Assembly: GCA_963749515.1 (NCBI GenBank)
Contig: CAVVMR010000010.1
Location: 1-64,000, forward strand
DNA length: 64,000 nucleotides
Direction of reading: 5' to 3'
Origin: Gaiellasilicea sp963749515
GTDB taxonomy: Bacteria > Actinomycetota > Thermoleophilia > Gaiellales > Gaiellaceae
Position numbers and translations under genes: made by a program. This document shows positions 8,036-16,021 of the stretch, one piece after another. Numbering within the stretch: the first letter of the stretch is position 1; the number at the start of each line of letters is the position of its first letter. The notes under the pieces are model-generated. The model worked only from the letters and a program-made list of their open reading frames with translations, was not told where the DNA came from and did not search any database.

Positions 8036-8779
8036 CTAGAGGCGTCCGGCGGCGATGATGCGGTCCAGAAACTGGCGCGTCCGTGGCTCGGACGGGGCGC
8101 TGAAGATCGCGTCGGGCGGCCCCTGCTCGAGGATCACACCGGCGTCGAGGAAGCACACGCGGTTCGCGATGTCGCGGGCGAAGGTCATCTCGTGTGTCGC
8201 GATCAGCATCGTCATTCCGCCCTCGGCGAGCTCGCGGATCACGCTCAAGACCTCCGCGACGAGCTCGGGATCGAGTGCGCTCGTCACCTCGTCGAGGAGC
8301 ATCACGCGCGGGCGCAGGGCGAGCGCGCGCACGATCGCGACCCGCTGTTGCTGGCCGCCCGAGAGACGGTCGGGATAGTCGTCCCGCTTGTCCGAGAGCC
8401 CGAAGCGATCGAGCAGCTCGGTCGCCTGCGCCTCGGCCTCCCGGCGGCCAGTGCCGAGCGCCTTGCGCGGCCCGAGCGTCACGTTGTCGAGCACGCTCAT
8501 GTGCGGGAAGAGGTTGTAGGCCTGGAAGACGATGCCGATCCCGCGGCGGATCCGGTTCACGTCGACGCCGCGTGCCGTGATCTCCTCCCCGTGGATCACG
8601 ACGCGGCCCTCGTCGACCGGCTCGAGCAGGTTGACGCAGCGCAGCAGCGTCGACTTGCCCGAGCCGGAGGCGCCGATCAGGCAGACGACCTCGTGCTCCT
8701 CGACCTCGAGGTCGATCCCGCGCAGCACCTCGTTCTTGCCGAACGACTTGTGGAGGTTCTGGATCTCGACCGCGCTCAT
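8036..8779 (-). CDS. Polar amino-acid ABC transporter ATP-binding protein
   Basis: 247 residues with all ATPase motifs in order: Walker A GASGSGKST at 36-44, Q-loop VFQAYNLFPHMSV, signature LSGGQQQRVAIVRAL, Walker B VMLLDEVTSALD, and the switch His in LIATHEMTFARDIA. The sequence follows the GlnQ/HisP/ArtP subfamily, which energises uptake of polar amino acids. ATG 8779 overlaps the permease stop as ATGA, showing translational coupling. It is the third gene of the binding protein-permease-ATPase operon, and groES follows 9 bases after its stop. Confidence 0.93.
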   Translation of the reverse strand: MSAVEIQNLHKSFGKNEVLRGIDLEVEEHEVVCLIGASGSGKSTLLRCVNLLEPVDEGRVVIHGEEITARGVDVNRIRRGIGIVFQAYNLFPHMSVLDNVTLGPRKALGTGRREAEAQATELLDRFGLSDKRDDYPDRLSGGQQQRVAIVRALALRPRVMLLDEVTSALDPELVAEVLSVIRELAEGGMTMLIATHEMTFARDIANRVCFLDAGVILEQGPPDAIFSAPSEPRTRQFLDRIIAAGRL

Positions 8780-9603
8780 GCGACGCCTCCAGCGAGACGG
8801 CGGCGGCGATCGCGTGCGACGAGCCAGTCGGTGAAGCGCGCGAGCGGGATCGTGATCGCCACGAAGAGCGTCGCCGCGACGAGGTAGTGCGTGAAGTTGA
8901 AGTCGGCGGAGACCTCGATCTGGGCCTGCTTGAACGCCTCCACCGAGCCGAGGATCCCGACGAGCGCCGTGTCCTTCTGCAGCCCGATGAAGTCGTTCAG
9001 GAGGGGCGGAATCACTCGGCGCACCGCCTGCGGCAGGACGACGGCCGACAACGCCTGGCTCCGTGTGAGCCCGAGCGAGCGCGCCGCCGCCTCCTGGCTC
9101 GGATGCACCGACTCGATGCCGGCGCGGTACACCTCCGACACGTAGGCCGTGTAGATGAGAACGAGCGAGACGATTCCCCAGAAGGTCGTCGAGGTCGGGA
9201 TCCCCTCGACCGCGAGTGCCGGCGCCCCGAAGCCGAGCAGGGCGATCACGAGGATCGTCGGCACACCGCGGAAGAAGTCCGCGTAGGCGATCGCGAGCGC
9301 ACGGATCGGGAAGAAGACCGGGCCGGGCAGGCTGCGCAGGACGGCGAGCAGGAGCGCGAAGACGAGGATGAACGCCTCCGCGATCAGGAAGATCTTCACG
9401 TTCAGGAGGAAGGCGCGCGAGATCTCGGGAAACGACTCCCGGTACTTGCCCCAGTCGAAGAACGCCGCCTTGACCTCGGGCCAGTTCGGGGCGTGTGTGA
9501 CCCCGTAGACGAGCGCTGCGAAAAGGATGACCGTCGAGAGCAGCGCGAGGGTGACGGCGCGACCGGCGCCGCCACCCCCGAGGATTTTCGAGTTACGGCC
9601 CAG
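8776..9603 (-). CDS. Polar amino-acid ABC transporter permease; start region disturbed
   Basis: The coding signal of a HisM/GlnP-type permease runs from the reading of LGRNSKIL at 9603 to the stop at 8776 (about 275 residues). It includes the first helix LALLSTVILFAALVYGV, the typical FFDWGKYRESFPEISRAFLLNVKIFL, and the EAA loop EAAARSLGLTRSQAL that docks on the ATPase. The start is odd. An ATG at 9624, overlapping the binding-protein stop as ATGA, reads MTQLLK and then meets an in-frame TAA (9604-9606) directly before the permease sequence. The only other candidates are CTG 9603, with no ribosome binding site, and GTG 9399, which would lose the first helix. Either a nonsense change, a sequence error or a CTG start is needed. 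Confidence 0.75.
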   Translation of the reverse strand: MGRNSKILGGGGAGRAVTLALLSTVILFAALVYGVTHAPNWPEVKAAFFDWGKYRESFPEISRAFLLNVKIFLIAEAFILVFALLLAVLRSLPGPVFFPIRALAIAYADFFRGVPTILVIALLGFGAPALAVEGIPTSTTFWGIVSLVLIYTAYVSEVYRAGIESVHPSQEAAARSLGLTRSQALSAVVLPQAVRRVIPPLLNDFIGLQKDTALVGILGSVEAFKQAQIEVSADFNFTHYLVAATLFVAITIPLARFTDWLVARDRRRRLAGGVA

Positions 9604-9620
9604 TTACTTCAGAAGCTGTG

Positions 9621-10496
9621 TCATTTGAGAACCGGTGCGCCGGTGACCTTGGCGAGCCAGATCTGCTGGATGCGCTTCAGGACGCCCGTCCGCTTCATGT
9701 TCGCGAGGGCGTTGTTCACGCAGGCAACGAGCGGGTTGCCCTTCTGGAAGACCATCCCGAACCGCTCCTGGTTTCCCTTCGCCTGGAACTGCCCGATGAT
9801 CTTGCCGTTCGGGACCTGCACCGCAGTGACGTAGAACGCGGTCGGCAGGTCGACGACGAGACCGTCGATCTGGCCGTTCTTCAGCGCCGCGACGGCAGCG
9901 TCGTTCGTGTCGTAGACGGCCACCGACGGAGACGGCTTGATGTTCCGGACGATGTACTGGTAGCTCGTCGTCCCGAGCTGGGCGCCCAGCTTGTAGCGCT
10001 TCAGTCCGTTGATCGAGCGCACCGAGGCGATCGCCTTGCCCTTCAGGCCGACGATCGACTGGTTGACGTTGTAGTACGAGGCGCTGAAGGCGAGAGCCTT
10101 CGCCCGCTCCGGCGTGTGCGAGATCTGGTTGATGTCGAAGTCGAACGCCTTCCTGCCCGGGGCGATCGCCTTGTTGAAGGGCGTGTAGACCCAGACGACC
10201 TCGGTCTTGGCGAAGCCGAGGCGCTTCGCAACGGCGTATGCCACCGCCGACTCGAAGCCCTTGCCCTTGGCGGGGTCGTTGATCTTCCAGGGACGGCCCT
10301 TCGTCTCGCCCCCCGAGAACCACGGCGGGAACGCCGGGTTGTCGGTGCCGATCGAGAGCTGCCCGTCCTTGACGAGGTTGAGGTTCGCCTTGGCACAGCT
10401 GGCCGGCGCCGCCGCCGCTTGCTCACTCTGCCCCCCAATGGCGGCCGCCGCGATCGCGAGCGCGATCACCGTGACCGGAATCAGAACCTTCCGCAT
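9621..10496 (-). CDS. Polar amino-acid ABC transporter substrate-binding protein
   Basis: 291 residues from ATG 10496, six bases behind AGGAG; an ATG at 10502 touches the ribosome binding site and is unlikely. A signal peptide (LIPVTVIALAIAAAAIGG) precedes a family-3 solute-binding fold beginning GQLSIGTDNPAFPPWF. Hallmarks include GFESAVAYAVAKRLGF, FDFDINQISHTPERAKALAFSA and a C-terminal helix with NALANMKRTGVLKRIQQIW. It captures a polar amino acid outside the membrane and delivers it to the permease encoded next. Its stop overlaps an ATG leading toward the permease. It is divergent from ligD, with a 70-base shared promoter region. Confidence 0.92.
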   Translation of the reverse strand: MRKVLIPVTVIALAIAAAAIGGQSEQAAAAPASCAKANLNLVKDGQLSIGTDNPAFPPWFSGGETKGRPWKINDPAKGKGFESAVAYAVAKRLGFAKTEVVWVYTPFNKAIAPGRKAFDFDINQISHTPERAKALAFSASYYNVNQSIVGLKGKAIASVRSINGLKRYKLGAQLGTTSYQYIVRNIKPSPSVAVYDTNDAAVAALKNGQIDGLVVDLPTAFYVTAVQVPNGKIIGQFQAKGNQERFGMVFQKGNPLVACVNNALANMKRTGVLKRIQQIWLAKVTGAPVLK

Positions 10497-10566
10497 GCCC
10501 ATCTCCTCTGGTTTCCCGGTTGGCGAAACAGACTCGAACCTAGCACGCCACGATACGGTCTTTGCA

Positions 10567-11577
10567 ATGGCGTCCCCGTTCGTGGAGCTCGAGGTCGGCG
10601 GCCGGATCGTGAAGGTCACGAATCCGGACAAGGTGCTCTTTCCGGCCCGGAAGGAGACGAAGCTCGACCTCGTCAACTACTACCTGTCGGTCGGCGAGGG
10701 AATCGTCCGCGCGCTCTACGAGCGGCCGACCCAGCTCCGCCGCTTCCCGGACGGGGTCGAGGGCGAGATGATCTACCAGAAGCGCGTGCCGGAAAAGCGC
10801 CCGGAGTGGGTCGAGGCGGCCCGCGTGACCTTTCCTTCCGGCCGTCACGCCGACGAGCTCTGCGTCACCGAGGTCGCGCAGGTGGCCTGGGCCGCGAATC
10901 TCGCCGTCGTCGACTTCCACCCGTGGCCGTCGCGGCGGGCGGACGTCGACAAGCCCGACGAGCTGCGGATCGACATCGACCCGCAGCCGGGAACGAACTT
11001 CACGGACGGAAAGCGCGTCGCGGCGATCGTGCGGGAGACGCTCGGCGAGATGGGGTGGACCGGCTGGCCGAAGACCTCGGGCAACCGCGGCATCCACGTC
11101 GCCTGCCGGATCGAGCCGAGGTGGGACTTTCCCGTCGTGCGCCGCTGCGCACTTGCATTCGCGCGCGAGGTCGAGCGGCGGCTGCCGAAGAAGGTCACCA
11201 CCGCGTGGTGGAAGGAGGAGCGCGGCAAGCGCGTCTTCATCGACTACAACCAGAACGCGCGCGACCGGACGATCGCCTCCGCCTACTCGGTGCGCGGCCG
11301 GCCCGACGCGACCGTCTCCGCGCCGGTGACGTGGGATGAGTTGCCGGACGTCGAGACAGAGGACTTCACGCTCGCCTCGATGCCGGAGCGCTTCGCCCAA
11401 GTGGGCGACGTGCAGGCCGCGATCGACGACACCGTCTGCGACTTGAACGTCCTGCTCGAGTGGGTCGAGCGCGAGGAGGCCGCCGGCGAGGGCGAGGCGC
11501 CGTACCCGCCGCAGTTCCCGAAGATGCCGGGCGAGCCGAAGCGTGTCCAGCCCTCGCGCGCCAAGAAGAACGGCTAG
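10567..11577 (+). CDS. ligD: LigD polymerase/primase domain protein (stand-alone)
   Basis: 336 residues from ATG 10567. It matches the archaeo-eukaryotic primase-type polymerase domain of bacterial LigD: VTNPDKVLFP near the start, catalytic Asp136 and Asp138 in LRIDIDPQPGT, the SGNRGIHVACRIEP motif with His177, and the downstream DYNQNARDRTIASAYSVRGRP. It adds or fills in nucleotides, including ribonucleotides, at double-strand break ends during non-homologous end joining. Here it stands alone with no nuclease or ligase domain; a separate ATP-dependent ligase of LigD type lies 7 kb away. Ku is not in the window. The tail is Lys/Arg-rich. Confidence 0.92.
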   Translation: MASPFVELEVGGRIVKVTNPDKVLFPARKETKLDLVNYYLSVGEGIVRALYERPTQLRRFPDGVEGEMIYQKRVPEKRPEWVEAARVTFPSGRHADELCVTEVAQVAWAANLAVVDFHPWPSRRADVDKPDELRIDIDPQPGTNFTDGKRVAAIVRETLGEMGWTGWPKTSGNRGIHVACRIEPRWDFPVVRRCALAFAREVERRLPKKVTTAWWKEERGKRVFIDYNQNARDRTIASAYSVRGRPDATVSAPVTWDELPDVETEDFTLASMPERFAQVGDVQAAIDDTVCDLNVLLEWVEREEAAGEGEAPYPPQFPKMPGEPKRVQPSRAKKNG

Positions 11578-11579
11578 TT

Positions 11580-12368
11580 GTGGACGAGATCGTCGCCGCC
11601 GCTCGCCGCTTCCTGGAGCGCAGGCCACCCGATCCGCTGGAAGACGTCGCTGTCGGCGCGGCGCTCGAGCACGGAAGTCACGTTGACCGGGCGCTCGAGT
11701 CGATCGAATCGTCGAGCGTCCTCCCGACGACGATCCGTTCGCTCGTAGTGGAGGCCGTGAACGACAACAGAGCCGAGCTTGTGGCGGACGCGGTGGTCGA
11801 TGTGCCAACGCGTAGTGGGCGCAGACGAAGCAAGGTGGCTCGCATCGACCTGAGCGGGCCAATGGAGCTGCGGCAGTTGGACGGCGTCTGGAAGGTCTCG
11901 GACTACTGCCTCCACGGCCGCAAGATCTCTGAGTCGTTCTCGAGCCTCAGCGGCGGCCAGGTCTCGGTCGACGGTCTCAGCGTTCGGCTCGCAGCCCTCG
12001 ATCTCGAGAATCGGTCCGCGCGTGGCTTCCTGGAGGTCGAGAACCGTGGAGGAGTTTCGGCGTCGATCAAGCGGATCTTCTTGGCGACCCAAGGGAGGTA
12101 CTCCTACGGCGCTCTTTGGCGAACGCGAGCCGATGTGGCTCCGGGGGAGAAATCGACGATCTTGCTCAACTGGTGGAAGACGGCGACCGTCAGCGCGCCG
12201 CGGGTGAATGTAATCGTGGAGCTCCAGATGGCGGGCCGGCGTACGACATTCGTCACATGGGAGGTCGACCGGCGGGCGCTGACGGCACACGCATCTGTTC
12301 GCCGGCGCCGACCTGCTCAGCTGTGGTGGCCGATCCTCTTCGGCCGGCGCCTCGAGGTTCGTCTCTAG
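11580..12368 (+). CDS. Hypothetical protein
   Basis: 262 residues from GTG 11580, two bases after the ligD stop, so probably co-transcribed with it. The N-terminal half (to about residue 110) resembles a mixed alpha/beta cytoplasmic module of SnoaL-like length, with GPMELRQLDGVWKVSDYCLHG near its end. The second half is beta-rich, contains GFLEVENRGGVSASIKRIFLA, and looks like an immunoglobulin-type or C2-like sandwich. There is no signal peptide or long hydrophobic helix. No known family is recognised. It converges on the response regulator gene with a 4-base overlap of stops. Confidence 0.6.
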   Translation: MDEIVAAARRFLERRPPDPLEDVAVGAALEHGSHVDRALESIESSSVLPTTIRSLVVEAVNDNRAELVADAVVDVPTRSGRRRSKVARIDLSGPMELRQLDGVWKVSDYCLHGRKISESFSSLSGGQVSVDGLSVRLAALDLENRSARGFLEVENRGGVSASIKRIFLATQGRYSYGALWRTRADVAPGEKSTILLNWWKTATVSAPRVNVIVELQMAGRRTTFVTWEVDRRALTAHASVRRRRPAQLWWPILFGRRLEVRL

Positions 12369-13000
12369 ATCAACCGGCGCTCCGCGGCCCAGCGCGTGAG
12401 CTCGTGCCGGTTCGAGAGCTGCAGCTTTCGGAGGACTGCCGAGACGTGGGTCTCGACCGTCTTGACGGACAGGTGCAGCCGCGCCGCGATCTCCTTGTAG
12501 CGGTACCCGCGTGCGATCAGCTGCAGCACCTCGCGCTCGCGCGTCGTCAGTACGTCGAGCTCCGGGTCGCTCGGCGGTGCTCCGGAGCGGAATGCGTCGA
12601 GGACGAAGCCCGCGAGTCGCGGGGAAAAGACGGCGTCGCCGTCGGCGGTTCGCTTCACCGCCTCGATCAGGTCGACGCCAGAGATCGACTTCGTCACGTA
12701 GCCGCGAGCTCCGGCCCGGATCACGCCGATCACATCCTCGGCGGCGTCGGAGACCGAGAGCGCGAGGAACCGCACGCCGGGCCGTTCGGGCGCAACCTGG
12801 GCAATCACCGCCTGACCGCCGCCGTCCGGAAGGTGGACGTCGAGGAGGACGACGTCGGGATCGAGCTCGCGGATCAACGGCACCGCCTCGGTCACCGATC
12901 CTGCCTCGCCGACGATGTCGACCGCCTTGCCGAGCTCACTGCGAACGCCCGCGCGGAAGAGGTCGTGATCGTCGACGAGCACCACGCGGCGGCGGCTCAC
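12365..13000 (-). CDS. NarL/LuxR-family response regulator
   Basis: 211 residues. The receiver domain (about 1-120) carries the acidic pair in VVLVDDHDLF, the phosphoacceptor Asp in VVLLDVHLPDGGG, the conserved Ser in LALSVSD and the Lys in GYVTKSISG. The C-terminal LuxR helix-turn-helix (about 148-205) reads LTTREREVLQLIARGYRYKEIAARLHLSVKTVETHVSAVLRKL. ATG 13000 overlaps the upstream kinase stop, so kinase and regulator form a translationally coupled pair. The expected output is transcriptional activation of envelope-stress genes, probably including the PspC operon itself. Confidence 0.93.
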   Translation of the reverse strand: MSRRRVVLVDDHDLFRAGVRSELGKAVDIVGEAGSVTEAVPLIRELDPDVVLLDVHLPDGGGQAVIAQVAPERPGVRFLALSVSDAAEDVIGVIRAGARGYVTKSISGVDLIEAVKRTADGDAVFSPRLAGFVLDAFRSGAPPSDPELDVLTTREREVLQLIARGYRYKEIAARLHLSVKTVETHVSAVLRKLQLSNRHELTRWAAERRLI

Positions 13001-14109
13001 GTTTGCCTCCCCAGACGCAACTCGACTTCCGTTCCTTCCGAGGACGACGTGAGCGAGGCTGTCCCGCCCGCGCGCGCCATGCGGCCCCGGATGGACTCGG
13101 CGATCCCGTGCGCCTTCGCGGGCACCTTGTCGGGGTCGAAGCCGCTGCCCCGGTCGCGCACGAAGATCGCGATCTCGTCCTCGCCGACGTCGACGAAGGT
13201 CGAGATCTGGTCGGCGCCCGAGTGGCGCGCTGCGTTGGACATCGCCTCACGGGCGGCGAGGACGAGTGCTTCGACGCGCTCGTCGACGGGCGCATCGCCG
13301 GTTCGCACGAGCTCGACCGGGACGCCGTGCAGCTCCTCGACTTCCGCAGCGGCCGCGTCGATCGCGGCTGCGAGCCCATCACCGTCGACCGCGCTCGGAT
13401 CGGGGTAGAGCCAGGACCGCAGCTCGCGCTCCTGACGCCGCGCGAGCGCAGCGACGCGCCGCGGGTCCCCCGCCTCGCGCTGGACCAGCGCCAGCGTCTG
13501 CAGGACCGAGTCGTGAACGCGGGCGGCCATCTCGGCGCGCTCCTCGGTGCGGATCCGCGACGTGCGCTCGCTGTCCCGCTCGGCCGCGAGCCGCCACGCC
13601 CACGGTCCGAGCACGAGCAGCAGGGCGATGGCGACGGCGCTCGACTCGAATGCCGTGTCGCGGCCGTTCTCGGTCGCGTTCTGGTCGACGAAGATGATCA
13701 CCGCGACGGCGATGAGCGACAGGCCGACCACGACAGGCGCTCCGCTCCGGCCGCGGGCCAGCAGGATGCCGGCGCCGCAGAGGGCGGCGGGCCAGATCAG
13801 CGAGTCGGCGAACCCGAAGCCGCGGAGTGTGAGCGCGCCGCCGAGCGCCAGGACAACGAAGCCGAGCACCCGCCTGCGAGCCGACGGTGGCGGGCGGTCG
13901 TCCTGTGCCAGTGCGAGCCACGCGCCGCCGTACGCGGCAATTCCCGCTCCGCCCGCGAAGGCGAGCAACGTGAACGTGAGCCGGACGAGCGTGGCGTCGA
14001 CGCGGAGGCTCTTGGCGATGCCGGCGCATACTCCCGCGAGCGCTGCGCCGCCTTCCGCGCGCCGGACGCGCGGAAGGCTCAGAGGAAGCCGGTACGGGCT
14101 CGAGCTCAA
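12997..14109 (-). CDS. Sensor histidine kinase with N-terminal PspC domain
   Basis: 370 residues. The N-terminus is a PspC-type membrane module (GAALAGVCAGIAKSLRVDATLVRLTFTLLA), followed by several further membrane helices to about residue 165. The dimerisation/phosphoacceptor helix is of HisKA_3 type, with the His in MAARVHDSVLQTLALVQREA. The HATPase domain follows, with N box EAMSNAARHSGADQ, G1 VRDRGSGFDP and a C-terminal EVELRLG. It likely senses envelope disturbance and phosphorylates the downstream LuxR-type regulator. It overlaps its neighbours at both ends (ATGA). PspC fused to a kinase is a recurring actinobacterial arrangement comparable to LiaS. Confidence 0.9.
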   Translation of the reverse strand: MSSSPYRLPLSLPRVRRAEGGAALAGVCAGIAKSLRVDATLVRLTFTLLAFAGGAGIAAYGGAWLALAQDDRPPPSARRRVLGFVVLALGGALTLRGFGFADSLIWPAALCGAGILLARGRSGAPVVVGLSLIAVAVIIFVDQNATENGRDTAFESSAVAIALLLVLGPWAWRLAAERDSERTSRIRTEERAEMAARVHDSVLQTLALVQREAGDPRRVAALARRQERELRSWLYPDPSAVDGDGLAAAIDAAAAEVEELHGVPVELVRTGDAPVDERVEALVLAAREAMSNAARHSGADQISTFVDVGEDEIAIFVRDRGSGFDPDKVPAKAHGIAESIRGRMARAGGTASLTSSSEGTEVELRLGRQT

Positions 14110-15239
14110 CCGCGCCGCACTTCGACGCTGCCGGCTCCGACGTCCGCGTCCAGCTCGAGCACGGGCGCGTTCGGCGTCGGTCCGGCGATAGAGACGTGTT
14201 CGTCGGCGCCGGCACCGTCGTCGCGCGCACCGAGCACGTTCACCTCGCCGACGCCTGCATGGGCGTCGACCTCGAGGGCGACACCGTCCGGGACGATGAC
14301 GATCAGCTCGCCGATCCCGAGGTCGACGTCGACGTTGGTGGTGCCGCGCTGCAACTCGACCGCAGCGAGGTCGACCGTCAGGCTGCCGATGCCGAGCTCA
14401 TACGAGTCGTCGAGCACAGCCCCCGTCGCTGGCCGCTCCAGCCGGTCGCCGATGCCGGAAGAGACCGAGACAGGCGTCGCGGCCGTCACGGCAAAAGCCG
14501 GCAGCAGCAGGATCCCGAGCACGACCAGACCGCCGACCCGCCGCCCGGTCAGCGCTCCCGCCGCGACGGCGACACCGACCACGGCCAGCGCTCCGGCGAG
14601 CGCGACTTCGACGTCGATGTCGTAGACGTCGAGGACGGCGAGCAGGCCGAACAACCCTGCTGCGGCGAGAAGCGCCCCGAGCACGGGCGCGAGGAGCGAC
14701 GGCTTGCGAGGAGGCCGCGGCGCGACCGGCGGGGGCACTCGGGTGGTCTGGGGCTCGGCGGTGGAGAGATCCTCGGACGCAGCGGGCGGCGTGGCCACGG
14801 CTGGGCGGGCGGTGTCGTCGCGGTTGCTGATGTGCCACCAGACGATCGCCCCGCCGGCGAGCATCGCGGCGAGCCAGACGTTCCCGGTACCGGGCCAGAA
14901 GCGTGCCTCCGAGAGGACGAGGATCGCTCCGAAGCCGAGGATGCCGACGCCGAGCAGGAGCCAGGGCCGGTCGCGGTGCCTGCGGAGCGCCTCGACCGCG
15001 ACCGACTCCTCGCTTCGCTCGCCCGGGATGACGAGCCACGAGGCGATGTAGAGCAGCAGCCCGGTGCCACCAGCGAGGGCGAGCGCGGCGAACGCAATTC
15101 GGTAGACGAGCGGATTGACGTCGAAGTAGCGGCCGAGCCCGGCGCAGACACCGCCGAGCCAGCGACCGTCGTCGGCGCGTACGAGACGCCGCGGAAGCGC
15201 CTCGTCGAGAGTGGTGGTTTCGTTGATCGTGTCGGACAT
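14106..15239 (-). CDS. PspC domain protein with LiaF-like C-terminal region
   Basis: 377 residues. Residues 20-75 are a PspC domain (RWLGGVCAGLGRYFDVNPLVYRIAFAALAL...LYIASWLVIPG). A variable Pro-rich linker and about five more membrane helices follow. From about residue 275 the chain is a beta-helical domain with repeats such as YELGIGSLTVDLAAVEL, VDVDLGIGELIVIVPDG and VDAHAGVGEVNVLG, typical of the LiaF/cell-wall-active-antibiotic response C-terminus. It is the first gene of a three-gene coupled operon with the PspC kinase and the LuxR regulator. By analogy with LiaFSR it may hold the kinase inactive until the membrane is stressed; this is inference. Confidence 0.88.
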   Translation of the reverse strand: MSDTINETTTLDEALPRRLVRADDGRWLGGVCAGLGRYFDVNPLVYRIAFAALALAGGTGLLLYIASWLVIPGERSEESVAVEALRRHRDRPWLLLGVGILGFGAILVLSEARFWPGTGNVWLAAMLAGGAIVWWHISNRDDTARPAVATPPAASEDLSTAEPQTTRVPPPVAPRPPRKPSLLAPVLGALLAAAGLFGLLAVLDVYDIDVEVALAGALAVVGVAVAAGALTGRRVGGLVVLGILLLPAFAVTAATPVSVSSGIGDRLERPATGAVLDDSYELGIGSLTVDLAAVELQRGTTNVDVDLGIGELIVIVPDGVALEVDAHAGVGEVNVLGARDDGAGADEHVSIAGPTPNAPVLELDADVGAGSVEVRRG

Positions 15240-15356
15240 GTGAGCCTCTCAATAGGTGATGCTCACACGATCGTCTCCGCCGGGCCGTTGCGGTATCGGG
15301 CATCACCCTGATCCGACCCTGATCTTTACCTGGACGGGGCGCGACGGGCTACGGAG

Positions 15357-15749
15357 CTACTCGCTCCACCATCCAGGCGTCATCTCGGCGTCGAGCGGGT
15401 CGTTGCCGGCGCCGAACGCGATGTACTCCACGCCGTCGGGTCCTGCCTCGACGTTGCGCATGGTGTCCGTGTCGAAGCGAATCGCGTCCCACTCGCCGAG
15501 CTCGACGACCTCGTCCTCGACCTTGATGCGGGCCGAGCCGCGAACGATGACGTAGACCTCCTCCTGCCCCTCATGCTTGTGACCGAACGGGATGCGGAAG
15601 TTCGGCGCGAGCTTCATGTGGCTCAGGCCGAGCGTCTTGCCCTCGATCGCCCGGCGGCCAAAGCGGGCCTCCATCTCCTCGGGCATGTCGAATCTCGGCG
15701 CCGAGTTCTCGACGTCTTTCTTCAGATTCTTCTTCGTATATCCGGCCAT
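15357..15749 (-). CDS. Small cupin-domain protein
   Basis: 130 residues forming one cupin barrel. Motif 1 is RIPFGHKHEGQEEVYVIVRGSARI, with the His-x-His and Glu metal ligands. Motif 2 is around EWDAIRFDTDTMRNVEAGPDGVEYIAF, where the usual second His is replaced. Such stand-alone cupins bind a metal and act as isomerases, dioxygenases or sensors; the substrate is unknown. It is divergent from the HTH regulator at 15821, and the 71-base spacer contains repeated TTGACA elements, so both genes are probably controlled together. Confidence 0.8.
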   Translation of the reverse strand: MAGYTKKNLKKDVENSAPRFDMPEEMEARFGRRAIEGKTLGLSHMKLAPNFRIPFGHKHEGQEEVYVIVRGSARIKVEDEVVELGEWDAIRFDTDTMRNVEAGPDGVEYIAFGAGNDPLDAEMTPGWWSE

Positions 15750-15783
15750 GGGGCGACTCTAGTCGAGGTCAATGTAAAGCTGA

Positions 15784-15817
15784 CTTGACATTACTACTAT
15801 GTCAAGCTAACTTGACA
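15784..15817. promoter_or_regulatory. Divergent promoter/operator with three CTTGACA elements
   Basis: CTTGACA occurs at 15784-15790, inverted TGTCAAG at 15800-15806 and CTTGACA again at 15811-15817. The last two form a 7-bp perfect palindrome with a 4-base spacer. TTGACA at 15785-15790 is also a consensus -35 with TAACTT 17 bases later as a possible -10. A repressor on the palindrome would block that promoter; the HTH protein encoded 4 bases downstream is the obvious candidate for autoregulation. Confidence 0.6.
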
Positions 15818-15820
15818 TCG

Positions 15821-16021
15821 ATGAAAAACGCAATCAGAGAGCTGCGTGCGCAACGGAAGCTCTCGCAGGCGGAGCTGGCCAAGGCTCTCGAGGTCTCGCG
15901 GCAGACGATCAACGCGATCGAGACGGAGCGGTACACGCCGTCGCTGCCGCTGGCGCTGGCTCTCGCCCGGTACTTCGGATCGACAGTGGAAGAGGTGTTC
16001 TTCGATGACAGCAGTGCATAA
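15821..16021 (+). CDS. Small XRE-type helix-turn-helix regulator
   Basis: 66 residues, almost entirely one HTH_3 domain: MKNAIRELRAQRKLSQAELAK, recognition helix SRQTINAIETERYTPSLPLAL, and the C-terminal tail FGSTVEEVFF. This compact form belongs to the YgzD/YozG-like group usually encoded beside a small membrane protein, as here. It starts at ATG 15821, 4 bases after a palindromic operator, and its last codons overlap the next gene (ATG at 16005). It probably represses its own operon and perhaps the divergent cupin gene. Confidence 0.9.
   Translation: MKNAIRELRAQRKLSQAELAKALEVSRQTINAIETERYTPSLPLALALARYFGSTVEEVFFDDSSA

Noticed and set aside
7631..8887. Long plus-strand open frame opposite groES and the ATPase gene
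   Set aside because: It is the complementary shadow of the GC-rich genes: composition is Arg/Asp/His/Glu-rich, with no domain, and both minus-strand genes have full conserved motifs.
9618..11339. Long plus-strand open frame across the substrate-binding protein and into ligD
   Set aside because: Shadow of the real genes in another frame; no family features.
12116..15311. Several long plus-strand frames across the regulator, kinase and PspC genes
   Set aside because: All lie antisense to a coupled minus-strand operon with complete domains.
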